From positions 23,020,282 through 23,084,281 of the forward strand of contig OY292277.1 of assembly GCA_958496175.1 (NCBI GenBank): a DNA stretch of 64,000 bases, in the 5' to 3' direction. The stretch comes from Sisyra terminalis. Lineage: Eukaryota; Arthropoda; Insecta; Neuroptera; Sisyridae. Both the position numbers and the translations under genes were made by a program. The number at the start of each line of letters is the position of its first letter. Position 1 is the first letter of the stretch. The notes below the pieces were generated by a model. That model made no database searches and had not been told where the DNA came from. It saw only the letters and a program-made list of their open reading frames with translations. This document shows, one piece after another, positions 1 through 11,344 of this stretch.

Positions 1-2068
1 CGTGTTTAAATAATTCGTGTAAAAAGAGAATTAGGTGAATTTTAATTTTTCTCTCGGTTATTTTTTAAATTATTTTTTTGTTACGATTGATAGTTATTTA
101 TTTTAGGTCCGGTATTTTTAAATCCAGATAGTATCTTTCAGATAAAATTTTATTTGGAAGATAGAGTAATCATGCGTTTTTTTACCTTAAAGTTGTGATA
201 TGTAAAAGGCAATTGTGTAAGATTTATCTAACAGATACATTTATATCTATTTAATAGATACCGTAAAGAAATTGTCTACCTATCTATGAGAGAAAATACC
301 GACCTTATATCTTATTATAAAACATTTTTTGGTATAATTTATCGTTGGTTTACAACTGGCAGTGTTTTTTGCAACTCTAGGCTTAATAAAAAACCGTAAG
401 TGAAACAAATATTGAGTCTTCAAATTTGGCATTAATATAATATACTTAAACATAAAACATATTTTTAGTAACAACTTTACGTTCTTACCCTGTAAAACTC
501 GAAAAGCATACAATACCTAATTTATATTCTTTCGGGTTTCTGGTCATATCATTTCAATATAAATTTCGGTATAAAAAATATTTTGAATCTTTTAATAAGT
601 AAATTAGCCATTCTAATCATAATAGTCTTTAGTACTACTTTGAAATAACATAAGCAGATAAATGACAATTGATTTTTATAGATTTAAAACCAAATTGCTT
701 TCCGGTAAGCCTAATATATTAATTTTCTAGTTTTATCTTAAAAACATTTTATATTTCTAAGGGAATGACTGTCTTTGACTGCAATTTCCTAAGGTATATT
801 GCTTAAAAAATGTCAACTTCTACAACTGCAATTTAAATATATATGAATTCTTTAATTGTTAAACAAAAATTAAGATGTAACCGTTGTAATTATTTAATTA
901 AAAAGAGAATTAACAGTTAGAAAAAGACTACTTCTGTTTAACATTTTGAATTTCTTAATTTCTCAAATGATTATGTTTTAATAAATTCTAGCATTAAGGA
1001 GAAAAAAATCTTCACAATTTATTTTGAAAATTCACCTTGATCATAAGCGACTTAGAGCAAAAATTTACATATGTTTGTATTAGGATCCGATGAATATTCA
1101 TTTCATGTATTCCCATCGAATCTTGTTCTTTTGATTCTACACGTTATGAATACACTTTTGAAAAAATCCAAAAACTACTACAGTAATTAATTTTAACGAT
1201 CATCAAGGTTAAATGCCGATAAGAACGACACGAAACGTGAAATAGCTATGGCAGAGAAATTTGGAAAAAAATCAACATGTATTTACTATGATTTTCTCGA
1301 TTTGGGCTGTAAAATGAATTGGGTTATATTTCTATGTTATATTTGCAAACCTACATTTATTCAAGTCGAATTACGATGGGCGTTTTTTTATTGATGAAAT
1401 TTCCCGCTACTGGATTTACATTTTTTTGATATAATCGTAAAAATGAATGACGTATCGCATTGCATTTTCGTGGTGAAATTATTGCAATTGATGGTAATGC
1501 ATTTCGAAATGAATTAGTCACATTTACTATGTTAATTCAGACAGGTTTAATTTAAATCAAACGCCTCTCTCAGATAAATTTCCTTCAATTTCTCATGACT
1601 TTTATGCTTTTTCAAAACGCTTGCATATTATAATAGGAACAATGTAATTGTCCTTTAACGCAGATAACATCTACTCATGTTTATACACATTATACATACA
1701 TATGTCGTAACATTCGCAGCAGAATATTCATTCCAAATGGCTATCGTAAATAGCCAATTTTAAGACAAATTGCTATTTAATTTTATCCAGATTTTCAGCG
1801 ATAAGGTCACTGGTTTAAATACGAGCAGCATATATTCAGTTTTTGCCCAAATTTTCAACTCGAAACTTTACATTTTTTGCTAAAATTTAAAAACGATTTA
1901 TTGACTTCAACTTAAAAAAAATCTCACAATTCCAATATCTACTTGGTGTTACGAAAATAAATTTTATGACTATTAACTGTTCTCTACTTTATGTCTGTTT
2001 TTGTTTATTTATTGTTTTCAATTTCTTTACATCATTATATTAAGTTAATTTTCAATCAAACTTGTTTC
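1..2068. other. gene-free AT-rich stretch
   Basis: No protein family, RNA gene or complete mobile element can be recognised here, and reading frames are short on both strands. The only repeated element is a short motif at 14-40 (TCGTGTAAAAAGAGAATTAG). It returns in inverted form at 2069-2097 and in direct form at 2408-2437, so this edge may hold one end of an old element. Confidence 0.6.
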
Positions 2069-2437
2069 ATTTTATACCTAATTCCTTTTTTACACGATAG
2101 ATACGTTCTCAAAAAATTCGTGTATAAAGATATTTAAGTGCAAACAATATTAAGAAATAGCGTACTGGTGGCTGAGTAGTCTCGGTGACCGCTCCAAAAG
2201 CAATAGGTCTTGGTTCGATTCTCATATCGAGCAAATTTTTGATATTTCTCGATTATAGATTTTTATTAACCCTAAAGTCGCTTAAAACTAAGTACTTATA
2301 ATGCGACGGTAAATAACAATTAAAAAAAATATTAAGAAATTCTTGTTAGAGTTCACTAAGGAATTTATTTCAAGCTTACACAATAGTTCGTGTTAAAACA
2401 AAATAAGTCGTGTAAAAAGAACATTAGGTATATTTTT
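2069..2437. repeat. inverted repeat enclosing a SINE
   Basis: The arm at 2069-2097 is a near reverse complement of 2408-2437; the core reads TCGTGTAAAAA followed by ATTAGGTAT on the right-hand strand. The arms are about 29 bp with a few mismatches. The SINE at 2159-2327 sits between them with its own target duplication, so without it the inverted repeat unit would be roughly 190 bp. A small MITE is the simplest reading. A third copy of the arm lies at 14-40. Terminal duplications were not found. Confidence 0.45.
2159..2327 (+). repeat. tRNA-derived SINE, full-length copy with target duplications
   Basis: This 169-bp retroposon has a tRNA-like head with a polymerase III A box (TGGCTGAGTAG, near 2169) and B box (GGTTCGATTC, near 2212). 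The body contains the shared ATTTTTATTAACCCTAAAG segment, and the tail is A-rich (TAACAATTAAAAAAA). A 13-bp direct repeat, AATATTAAGAAAT, flanks it at 2146-2158 and 2328-2340, which is the signature of LINE-driven insertion. Six further copies occur in this window, on both strands and with variable divergence. The head resembles a tRNA with a TGGCCGAGTGG A box, but I cannot assign the parent tRNA. Confidence 0.85.
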
Positions 2438-2461
2438 CATGACCACAACCATACTTATCTA

Positions 2462-3221
2462 GGGTGCACCTACATTAGATCCGTACTTCTCCCGATCCGA
2501 CGTTGTCCGACCATCGGTGTCCGATAACGTCAAACATGAATGCCTACAATGATCCCGACGTGACCCATTTAACTGCATACTGTCGAACCGTTCTACTACA
2601 GTCTGTAGTAGCAGCTATTGCAGTAAACACGTGATAGCTAAATGAGTGATTCTGATGATGATTTTTTGTACTGGTTTTTGCTGGAAAATAACGTCCTCCT
2701 TAAGAGACGTAGAACAAAGACATGGGTCCATGAATTCAATTTAGATCGATCTAAAGGAGAATTTTTTACAACTTGCGTACCTATGCGGAATTACCCGGTT
2801 AAGTTCAGGGAATATCATCGTATGAGTATTGAAACATTTGACTACATTCTTGGAGGAATAAGAAACGACATAACTAGCCAATCAAACTTCAGAGTATGTG
2901 TCAGCCCAGAAGAAAAACTCACCATCACAATACGGTAAATAAACCTTCAGTACTCATAATAGATATAAAATTTTATAAAATTGTAAATATAAAATTGTAA
3001 TAACTATGCGTCGGAATAGAAACGTCGGACTGGAAACAAACATGATTGTTCGGCCGTCAAATCGGATAGTGTCGGGAGTCGTCAAGAATCGAGAATTCGG
3101 GAGCTTCGTTTCAATTGTAGGCACTAGCATTAACATCAACATGTTTGTTTTTCTTCCGACGTCGTCCGACTATCGGACAACGTCGAATCGGGAGAAATAC
3201 GGATCTAATGTAGGTGCACCT
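2462..3221 (+). mobile_element. non-autonomous PIF/Harbinger-type DNA transposon
   Basis: The element is about 760 bp. Its terminal inverted repeats are about 60 bp: the left end begins GGGTGCACCTACATTAGATC at 2462 and the right end, reverse complemented from 3221, reads AGGTGCACCTACATTAGATC. Subterminal ACGTTGTCCGA blocks also match. Three-base flanks are CTA at 2459-2461 and TTA at 3222-3224, close to the TWA duplication expected for PIF/Harbinger. Only the start of a transposase frame remains, so the element is a deletion derivative that would need a transposase supplied elsewhere. Confidence 0.8.
2642..2938 (+). pseudogene. Harbinger transposase N-terminal remnant
   Basis: A 98-codon frame starts with an acidic stretch (MSDSDDDF), then shows RRRTKTWVHEFN, a run of charged residues, YHRMSIETFDYIL and SPEEKLTITIR. 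This order (basic W-V-H segment, FxxYxRMSxxTFDxLL, then SPEERLAxTLR) is the usual N-terminal region ahead of the DDE domain in PIF/Harbinger transposases. The DDE catalytic part is missing: the frame stops and the remaining 280 bp to the right terminal repeat is non-coding. It cannot be an active nuclease. It lies inside the element at 2462-3221. Confidence 0.75.
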
Positions 3222-3312
3222 TTAGGCAAAGTTGGCAAAGGTACAGTTGATGTTGAGTGGTATATAAAAAAAAATATAGAAAAAATTACAATAATGCATC
3301 GTAATTTTTGTT

Positions 3313-3529
3313 AAGGAACATCCATTAATTACGTGTAGCGTTTAGAGGGAAGGGGGTGTCGAGCAAAATCGCACCTGGGGAGAAAATGATCTCAGAAAAT
3401 ATCACGTAATTTTTTCAAATTGTTTTTTTAAATCTAATGTAGTTGAACCACAAAATAACTCATGAAAAATTTCACATTTCACAAGGGGGGAGATTAAAAT
3501 TGTGTCACATAATTAATGAATGCTCCCTT
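3313..3529. mobile_element. short MITE with ATTACGTG ends
   Basis: The left end (AAGGAACATCCATTAATTAC) and the reverse complement of the right end (AAGGGAGCATTCATTAATTA) form imperfect terminal inverted repeats around a 217-bp unit. G-runs sit just inside both ends (GGGAAGGGGG and GGGGGG). A larger relative with the ends CCATAAATTACGTCA occurs at 18168-18608 and a right-end fragment near 26000. There is no coding capacity. The superfamily is not determined. Confidence 0.55.
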
Positions 3530-4344
3530 ATCTGCTATTGCAGTACGGAACTCAGAATCAATATTTTGTGATTTTTACGATATCGTATCGTTGAAATAAA
3601 TACGTGGAAATAGTTCAAGAGAGAAGTCAATACATACTCAAGTATTGCCACTCGCATGGATGTATTTGTCGAGAACCCAAAGAATAGAACCAGATATATT
3701 AGTAGTTCTATCTCTTTTACTTGTATCTGATATATGCTTATATTCATTTGTATTTACGAAAAAAAATCTCCATGTAATATCATATTTTTATGGTATTTAT
3801 TACAGAAAACTGTCGTTATAATTACGATGTTATAACGTAAAAATGGAAATGTACATAGTAAATTTTAAAGTAGAATATTGTAAATACTACAATAATGAAA
3901 ATCTAGTCTTAGATTACGATGGCACAATTTTTTTTTGTATTTTTTTCCGTTTATGAAGGGAAAAATGATGAGCTCTCAAAATACGTATGTAGTAGCTAGA
4001 ACTATTTTCCGTACTATACTCAAAGCACGTAAGTACTATTTGACCTAAATGGAGGTAGACATTTGAGACATGAAAAACCCAATTCTCTTTCTTATTTCAT
4101 TTCATCCATAATTATATTTAAATAAACATTTTAAAAAATGCATTATTCTGTAGGATAAGATTCTGCAAACTCGAAAGTGATCGAAATTGGGAAACTTCTT
4201 AGGTATTCATCGATCGGTGACAAAAAATTGCGCTGGCACTTGTATATACGGAAGAGCTCAACGGAATGAGCTTTCAGTATCTTAAGTAATAGTAATAGTA
4301 GTTCCTAGTAATAGGTACCAGTATATCCTAGGTTGAAACATTCT
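3530..4344. other. gene-free AT-rich stretch
   Basis: Nothing recognisable was seen on either strand between the MITE and the LINE relic. Short frames have no family resemblance. Confidence 0.6.
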
Positions 4345-4965
4345 CAGTGCTGACTTATGCGTGGAAATGTTTACGAAGGAATTTGAAAAATAGCACATTC
4401 ATATATTCTCTGGCTTCTAGGCGTAAAAGCTCCTCTAAAGGCGTTGATAAAGTCACAGGTCATAAGGACATATTGGGTCATAGGACATATAACGAAAAAG
4501 TAGAAGTTCTTTTCTGTCGAGGGGTAATGACACTCTTCGTTGGTTCAGAACTATTGTTTGGGGTCACAAAATCGGTAGCTAGAAAAACTATTAAATTGTG
4601 CTTTATCCTAATCACTTATCCTTGTGGAGCGACACCAAGGGATAAAAACACAGCAAAAGAATGGTAAGAAATCGTTCTCCAAATCTGCCTATTAAAATAG
4701 GTACTAAATTTATGTAGACTTCAAGCCAAATTGATAACAGGTCTCATAAATGGTCTCTGTGGCATGGAAAAGCATCTTCATATCATTGGAATACTGTTGA
4801 ACTCTTCGATAATGCAGATTTTGCTACACGAAAAATGAAACTACTTCTCATATTCTATTGAACTGCAATATTCTGTCGGTATGACGAACTAAAGAGCCCT
4901 GGGTTTCCGATCCCAATAATAATCTAGTCGAACAGTATCTTGTTTGCCAGTTGTTGATATCTGCT
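4345..4965 (+). pseudogene. LINE (I/R1/Jockey-type) RNase H and C-terminal relic
   Basis: Frame-broken remains of a non-LTR retrotransposon ORF2 C-terminus. Readable pieces in order are: VTGHKDILGH (RNase H segment normally WVPGHxxIxGNE, with the W, P and NE changed), LFVGSELLFGVTKSVARKT (cf. the usual FxGPEPxxGxSK), KHSKRMV, then in another frame a GLINGLCGMEKHLHIIGI stretch (normally LLTGHxxLxxHLxxxGI), then ETTSHILLNCNIL (cysteine-containing tail). Several stops and frameshifts separate them. A related relic lies at 47240-47905. No poly(A) tail or target duplication was located. Confidence 0.7.
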
Positions 4966-4969
4966 CAGC

Positions 4970-6040
4970 TTACAATAAGTGAAATAGTGACCCAAAGAAT
5001 ACAATAAGCCCAAGGTTACAGTGTCGAAGCTTTCCAAACTTTGCCCTGGTATATCACTATATTGTTATATAGGAAAAAAGAGAATTATTAAAACATTACA
5101 TGCTTCTTGAACAAACATTGTCAGCGGTATTTTTCTTCGCAGAAATCAGAAAATGATCAATATCAAAAGATCTATTAAAATTATACATCACGTGAAATGA
5201 ACTATAAAAACTATGATTTCTTGCATTTGTTCATAAAAGGAAAATGAACTATCAAAAAAATTATGGGAAAAATAATTTGTAGTCCAAAAATAGATGGTAG
5301 AAGTCGCGGAAAAAACCATTAAAGAACCACTTCTAGCTGAACAAAAAATTACCACCGAGTGGTTTATTAAAAAATTTACAACAAGTTATTATAGCTTTGA
5401 AGAATTATTTTTTACCCCAATGTTGATGGCATACAAAATATTTTTGCTGGTGTCCGCGAAAATAAATATGTTGATGAAGTATACAACTAAATAATTGCTG
5501 CACCATATTGAGTGTAACTATTTTTAAAAGATATTAATTAAATTTTTAATTAGTTAAACTTTCGTCTATTGTTAAATTATATATTTCCTTATGAAAATCT
5601 TTATATTCAATTTCAAGGTGTATCAAAATATGGCCTCCCCTGAAGGCGAGGAAGTTACTCGGAACTTTAGCTCGTCTTACAACCGAAATTTGTATGTCTT
5701 CTCTGCTAAAACAAAACTGTAACAAAAGATTTTCTTTTTCTTTATCAAGTATGTTTATTTTACAAATAAGGTCGAGCAAAGTTGTCCAAATTTTTAAACT
5801 TTAAAGAAAATACAATAGTGAATGGTTAGTTTACGCATATATTTTTGAGTACCATTTTTCATACCTTTATTTAACAATGATATTCTTGCCATGGTAACAA
5901 AGACCCGAATATTTAGCAAAATGTATATGAGAAAATAGTTCTTCTAGTTCTTCCAGAAGTTACATTAAGTTGTAATGAGTCTAGTATTATCAATAATGAT
6001 TTTTCTACACTTCGAAAAGAAATACCATTGTATTTGACAA
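4970..6040. other. gene-free stretch, unassigned small frame
   Basis: No family is recognised. A minus-strand frame at 5546-5779 (77 codons) contains the phrase VPSNFLAFRGGHILIHLEIE and is slightly richer in G+C than its surroundings. It could be a scrap of an unidentified transposon, but no motif supports a call. Confidence 0.5.
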
Positions 6041-6045
6041 AATAA

Positions 6046-6094
6046 TTATTACCTGATGATGAATATCAAAAACTGTTGAAACGCGTCGTAATAA
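6046..6094 (+). ncRNA. hammerhead-ribozyme-like motif, type I layout
   Basis: The segment has the conserved hammerhead parts in order. Stem I strand TTATTAC (6046-6052) is the exact reverse complement of GTAATAA (6088-6094), 7 of 7 pairs. Core CTGATGA follows at 6053-6059, GAAA at 6078-6081, then palindromic ACGCGT (6081-6086) as a minimal stem III, and the GTC cleavage triplet ending at 6087. The weak point is stem II (6060-6077), which pairs poorly. Minimal type I hammerheads are known from Penelope-like retroelements. An A-rich run starts near 6178, about 85 bp downstream. Probably a decayed copy from such an element. Confidence 0.55.
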
Positions 6095-6860
6095 AGAAGA
6101 AATTGAGTCTCATAAGACATATATTATTATCCATTAATTTATTGTGACTCGGAAATAAATAAAATACTTATCAATGTAAAAAAAAAAATATCATTGAAAA
6201 TAGTAAAACCGTTGAATCAGACGACAGTTTCTGGAACTAGTTTGGAGGAAATGGCTGTGGAAAATAAGTAAAATTATTAGAAAATAGAGAAAAATATGTA
6301 GATAATACTGCAAATGAGATTCATTTTCATTGCTTTTCTTAAAAACTGTTCGCCTTGATAGAACTATATATATCTAAGTAGAGATCAGTAAACGCAAAAC
6401 AATATCCAAATCTCTGGCAATAGTATATGCATATATTGGCTATTTTAAATGGCAGGCAATATTGTTTAGAATAAAAGAAAATTTTGTTGAAATTTGAATT
6501 CGAAATGCTGATTTTTTTTCATTCATTACAATTAACCTCTCTGAGATGTATTGCACTAATTTGTACTAGAATAATAATTTGGGGTTAAAATAAACATTTT
6601 TGAGTATTAGATTTTGGTGTTCGGCTGAATACCGAATATCATAAAAACCACTGAATATAGAGCTATAGGTCGAAAACTAAACTGTAATCAAATATTTATG
6701 GCATCTCTTAATGAAGTTTGATTAATTTTATATTTCGAAAACTTATCTCATTGCAAATTTAAGTCTTTCTTATTAAACTAGTCATATAAATTTTATTTGT
6801 GTAATAATTAATGGAAAATACAAAAACCTCAAATTTTCGGACTGAACAAATTCTCGGAAT
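6095..6860. other. gene-free stretch
   Basis: Apart from the poly(A)-like run at about 6178-6190, which may mark the 3' end of the element carrying the hammerhead-like motif, nothing is recognisable. Confidence 0.5.
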
Positions 6861-6998
6861 CCTTACTGATGGACGAGTAGTCAAAATAGAGGTTCATACC
6901 TTACAGCTAAATTTTCAATACTTCTCTGCTTACGAACTTTTACAAACCCTAGAGTCGCTCAAAATTTTGGATGTAATGGTATACAGCGATAAAAAATT
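6861..6998 (+). repeat. diverged SINE copy with deleted head
   Basis: Same family as 2159-2327. The head reads CTTACTGATGGACGAGTAGTC, then a deletion joins it to a remnant of the B box (GGTTCATACC). The body follows the consensus (AAATTTTCAATACTTCTC, then AACCCTAGAGTCGCT), and the end retains CAGCGATAAAAAAT. An 82-codon reading frame that overlaps it is therefore not a gene. Confidence 0.65.
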
Positions 6999-8015
6999 AT
7001 CATTCAAAAAATTTCAAAGAATTGTTTTAATTTTTTTAAAATTTGTATTAGAAACGTGAAACGTCCAACTTGTAATATATTTAGTGGATAGGAAAGCTAC
7101 GAAATCTTCAAAAGAAAATTTCAGGTTCACAATGCACAGCTGGAAAAATCAGTGATTAACAAAGAAGCAATTTCCACAAATTTATTGTGGTCTTGAATTT
7201 TATCTTTTTGGTTATTTTTCTTAAATATTTTCATTTGAATTAACCCTTTATATAAGGTTTTCAACCAATCAAAACGTTTTTAATCAATTAATTTAAACAT
7301 TATTTTTCTTTTTTAAAATGTGCGTTAGAAAATCCTCAATATAAAGTTATAACATTTATAAAACATTATTCAATTTTTTTTTGGACCTAAAAATTACAAG
7401 CTTTCTTAATTTTCTCCAGCATCGTCTATCTCAGGTAATTTTCTTTAAAGTGATATATTTATATGAGGATTTTAATAAATCTAAAATTTTGATTCGTTTT
7501 CTTCCTTTTTTTCTTGAAACCTTCCATTTTTCTTTCGACAACATCAAGTTTGATTCGTTTCCCTCCCAGAATGTGACCTATTCATTAGGCTTTTACTCTT
7601 GCCACCATATCTATGATAGTTTCTTCTTCAATCCCTCTTCTTAACAACTCCATGGTCCATCTTTAGTGCCTTATCTTATGGAACTTCTCCCGTGGGACAA
7701 TTAGTTTTTGCGAACCAAATGAAAAGATGGAATTTTGTGGTTTTTTTCATTTGTCTTTCTGTTATTACTTAGTTTTATAATTTTGGTTTTTATATTTTTA
7801 GCCAAAAATTTCCAGTAGTTCATAAGTTTTGACTTATCTCATAATTTTTTTTTAGTTTTTAAGCTTAAAAGCATGGAATAAACTTATATCAGTTGAAAAT
7901 TTGAAGAATTGGATTTTGGCAAATTTAAAAAAAAAAGAAGTTGTAATTCACGTTTCTTTTTTGTTATGTTTTTGATATTAAAAAAAAATTATTCATAACC
8001 ATTCATTGCTTTTTG
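6999..8015. other. gene-free AT-rich stretch
   Basis: T-rich and A-rich tracts only. The small frame at 7381-7644 has low-complexity composition and no family resemblance. Confidence 0.6.
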
Positions 8016-8019
8016 TTCA

Positions 8020-8380
8020 TTCCGTGCATCTTCAAGTGCTGAGTTTACCTTGTAAATTGGAAGTCAATCGATCAAACCATTCTGGAGATATAAAGGATTA
8101 TAAAATTAAAAGATTATAAGATATAAAGGATATGCAAATTTAAAAAAACACAGTTTCAGAAAAACACTTTTAAAGTTTCAAGTACGATTAAAATTATAAC
8201 GAATTCTGTATCTTTATAACAATTTTTTGTATCTTTATCACCTCAAATTTTAAAAAAATCACTTTACCAACATTTATAGATACATTAAGGAAGCAATCAA
8301 TGCAATAAAAAATATTCTTTTAACCCATTATACGGGTGTACCCTTTTAAAGCTCTCCAGCCATTTCCGTTATTACTTGTT
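8020..8380 (+). repeat. dispersed repeat (call it R3), plus copy
   Basis: This matches 28025-28245, 58750-59065 and, in reverse, 56935-57362 and 57545-57800. Shared landmarks in order are AAATTGGAAGTCAAT, ACACAGTTT with AGAAAAAC, GTATCTTTATAAC, TTAAGGAAGC and TTTTAACCCATTATACGGG. No terminal repeats or coding frame are visible. The superfamily is unknown; a non-autonomous DNA element or a piece of a larger retroelement are both possible. Confidence 0.6.
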
Positions 8381-10375
8381 AGAGTTTCTGGTTTCTGATC
8401 CTTAAAATGTTACATTCCACAGAAAACATTTCTGCAATTCCTCCTAAGCTCTAAAAATTCTTATATTTTTCTTAATTATGTAATTGAGTTAAAAATAAAA
8501 TTCAGAACTCAAGAGTATATACCGATAGCTTCAACTAGTGGTATAACCAGACAATAAGTTGTATGTGCAATTGGTGTTCTCGGTATTTTTTGAGGAAAAA
8601 TATTGAAAAATATGTTGAAAAACTGTTGATGCTTTAAAATCTTATTTATTAAAAAGAATAAAATAAAATAAAACCCCGAAATCATTCTAAATCATTGTAA
8701 TCTTATGTAACAATTTAACCCGCAACTATTTATGTTCATATTGCATGTAACCCTTTTTGCATGTAATATAAAATACACCTACTCACAAAGGCATTTAAAT
8801 TTTTTTCATTTTAAATTTACATTCTTTTCATAAGGTGTTAAAATTACAATAATATTTCTGAATAAATATTTGTAAATAATCATCGAATTAAAATTTATTA
8901 ACTGAAATTTTCTTCATTTCACCAACATCTAAATTACATGCTTATAATTACTAAATTGATTGATGAAAAAAAATTTGTCTTCACTTGTAACAAACACTAA
9001 GTAATGAATATTTAAAAATAAATAATCGTTTTAAATGCGATAAATCAAATATATTTCATCGTTTATGTAATCGGAAAAAGAATAGAAATCGAAGACACTT
9101 CTCGTGGAAAAAAAAACTCAATAAATTTTTTCGTTTTATCTAAATTATTTGTGACATTGGTACAAGTATCGCCTAAACGATTCTCATCAATTTTCATCGG
9201 AGAAAATTGCACAATTATTTTCATAAATGAATAATAAATAAATTTCATATCGACATTTTTTCCAACTCCATCGAGATATTTACGCATGAATTACGTTAAT
9301 GTAATCAAGAAGCAAAAAAAAAGGAAAAACAAACCTGGCATTACGTCGTATTGCAATAAACTGAAATCTAACGTTGATAAAACGAGCAGAGATGAGAATA
9401 TCAAAAATAAATACCATACAAAGATGAATGCACAACTTACTCAATTTAAATAAAATATTCTTAGACAAGTATCAATAAAAATAAATTCTCCTTCTTCGTT
9501 TCACTTCTTCGCTGGTTCGTGTGTGCTTTTGATGCAATTATGCATCGGATGGGATACTTATCGTGCATAAACTGCATACAACCAATGCAGTTTAGTAGCA
9601 ATTTTTTATTGTTATTATTATTTTATTATGGTCTTTGATTGGATCGTTGAACATTAAAGTTCATAAAGTGCATTTGTAGACGACGCCCCACGATTTTTGT
9701 CGCAACTTTTGCACTGAGATTTATTAGTGATTGTGGATATAGTCGATACGTTGACCTTTTACTTTTGTCTCAAAGGCTATAAAAGGAAGGAACGTAATTA
9801 TTAAATACTTGGAATGAATTTCAATTAATTTTTAAATATATTTTACCTTTTATTCAATTACTTTACACAAAACCATCTTTTAATTTAATTATCGTTGAAA
9901 AACCAATTTCACAAGTAAATAAAGTTCAAAGTATTTATCAATTCTATTCATCATCTTCTTTATGGCTATATAAAAGCTACTGACTTTAATTTTTGTTTCC
10001 TTCGTAGCTTTGATAGTATTTAATAAATATCTATTTTAAAATCTTATTTGAGAAGTACAAAAATATATTCAAAAACAAGAATATCAAAAACATACAAATA
10101 AGTGGTATGATTAATGATTACATTAGATTGGTGCGTATGAAATGTCGTATTTTGAAGTAAATATATAAAACTGTATATCTTTTTCCAAAAGCTATTTATT
10201 CAACCATAATTTATTCTCGATTCGCTTCAATATATATCGACTGTCCCACAAGCTCTATCCTTTTTCTAATATGAAATGAACACACAATATAACTGTTTAA
10301 GTATTATTACGTATTTTGTTATATAAGAACCCTTTTGGTTTATTATCATCTTTCAGAGAACCTCATTATGCTTTA
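8381..10375. other. gene-free stretch with one TATA-like site
   Basis: No gene family is seen. The part at 9475-9790 is somewhat less AT-biased and ends in a good TATA element (listed separately). Minus-strand frames at 9063-9468 show no recognisable domain. Confidence 0.5.
9778..9785 (+). promoter_or_regulatory. TATA-box-like element
   Basis: The sequence GGCTATAAAAGGAAGG contains a canonical TATAAAAG core with G+C-rich flanks, which is unusual in this AT-rich setting. No coding start or exon can be tied to it downstream, so it may be fortuitous or belong to an unannotated or lost transcript. Confidence 0.2.
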
Positions 10376-10379
10376 TCCA

Positions 10380-10714
10380 ATATTTTTCCAAAAAAATTTG
10401 TGTTTTGGGTAATAAATAATCTTTGAGCTACGATTTTATTTCGTTGATGGATTTAAAGAACTTATTGTGATAAGATTTAAGAAATAATAATTAGATGGAT
10501 CAAGATTTGGACAGTTTGCAGAATGTGGAAAAATATCCCAATCAAACTGGGAGCTTTTTCTTACCGCTAATGTAGAATGTGGTAACGCGCTATTATGATG
10601 AAAATCTCATCTCCAGGAATAATTTGGGTCCAAAACACAAACATTTGGAAAGATGGGTTCCTGAGAAATGGAAGAAGATAATAGAGCAAAAAGGTTCTTA
10701 TATATCAAAATAAA
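10380..10714. pseudogene. rearranged mariner transposase relic
   Basis: Two mariner fragments lie in opposite orientation. On the minus strand, 10612 down to about 10490 reads FHHNSALPHS followed by a PHSANCPNLDPSN stretch, matching the usual HxDNARPHxx and HPPYSPDLxPSDYHLF; the D of HDN is replaced by N. On the plus strand, 10636-10713 reads ERWVPEKWKKIIEQKGSYIS and a stop, the usual transposase C-terminus (LPxRWxKVIEQxGxYI). A local inversion must have occurred after insertion. Not functional. Confidence 0.65.
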
Positions 10715-10824
10715 TCATATCGAAACCGTAAACTTTAAGTATTCATTTCATATTTAAAAAAAGGAAACAACTTATAGGATAACCTTATACTTTTAAAAAC
10801 AGTTGACGATGTATTATGTAATTA

Positions 10825-11344
10825 TCGTCTTTTTCCGAAAATAAGGCATCCCCCGAAATTAAGCCCTGTCGTGATTTTAAATAAGCCCGAAAATAAGCCC
10901 TAGTTAAAATAATTTAAATCAAAATAATTTTATAAAACCGGGCTTACAGAAGTTATGAATCGGGTAAAAAATTCATGGACCAAAAAACTAACAATTGTGT
11001 TTCCAATACACTACGAACAGGCTACTTAGAAAAGAAATATTCATTTAACGATAGCTATATTGCTAGACATGAAAAATTCGGATCAATGATTCAACAGGAA
11101 ATGAATTTGGAGGAAAATTAGAACAGAAATCAGAGTTTGATAATTTATGACGATGTTCCAGAAGAAGATGACATGACTGTAATTGAATAAAATCAAATTT
11201 CTGTATTCTGTGGTATATAAATAAATATTAAATAAAAATATATAAATATACTTTTATTTTTGCCCTCCCCCGAAAATAAGCCCTGGCGTGTATTTTGGAC
11301 CAAAAAAGAAAGTAATACAGTGTTTTATTTTCGGGAAAAGACGG
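10825..11344 (+). mobile_element. TA-flanked pogo/Tigger-like non-autonomous element
   Basis: The 520-bp unit is bounded by TA at 10823-10824 and 11345-11346. The left end reads TCGTCTTTTTCCGAAAATAA, and the reverse complement of the right end reads CCGTCTTTTCCCGAAAATAA. Subterminal AAGCCCTG/CAGGGCTTAT blocks also pair. Inside, the plus strand ends in a short acidic frame (DDVPEEDDMTVIE then stop, about 11149-11190), the type of C-terminus common in pogo-like transposases. The catalytic part is absent, so it would depend on a related transposase. Confidence 0.65.

Noticed and set aside
6811..7059. 82-codon plus frame
   Set aside because: It overlaps a diverged SINE copy (6861-6998).
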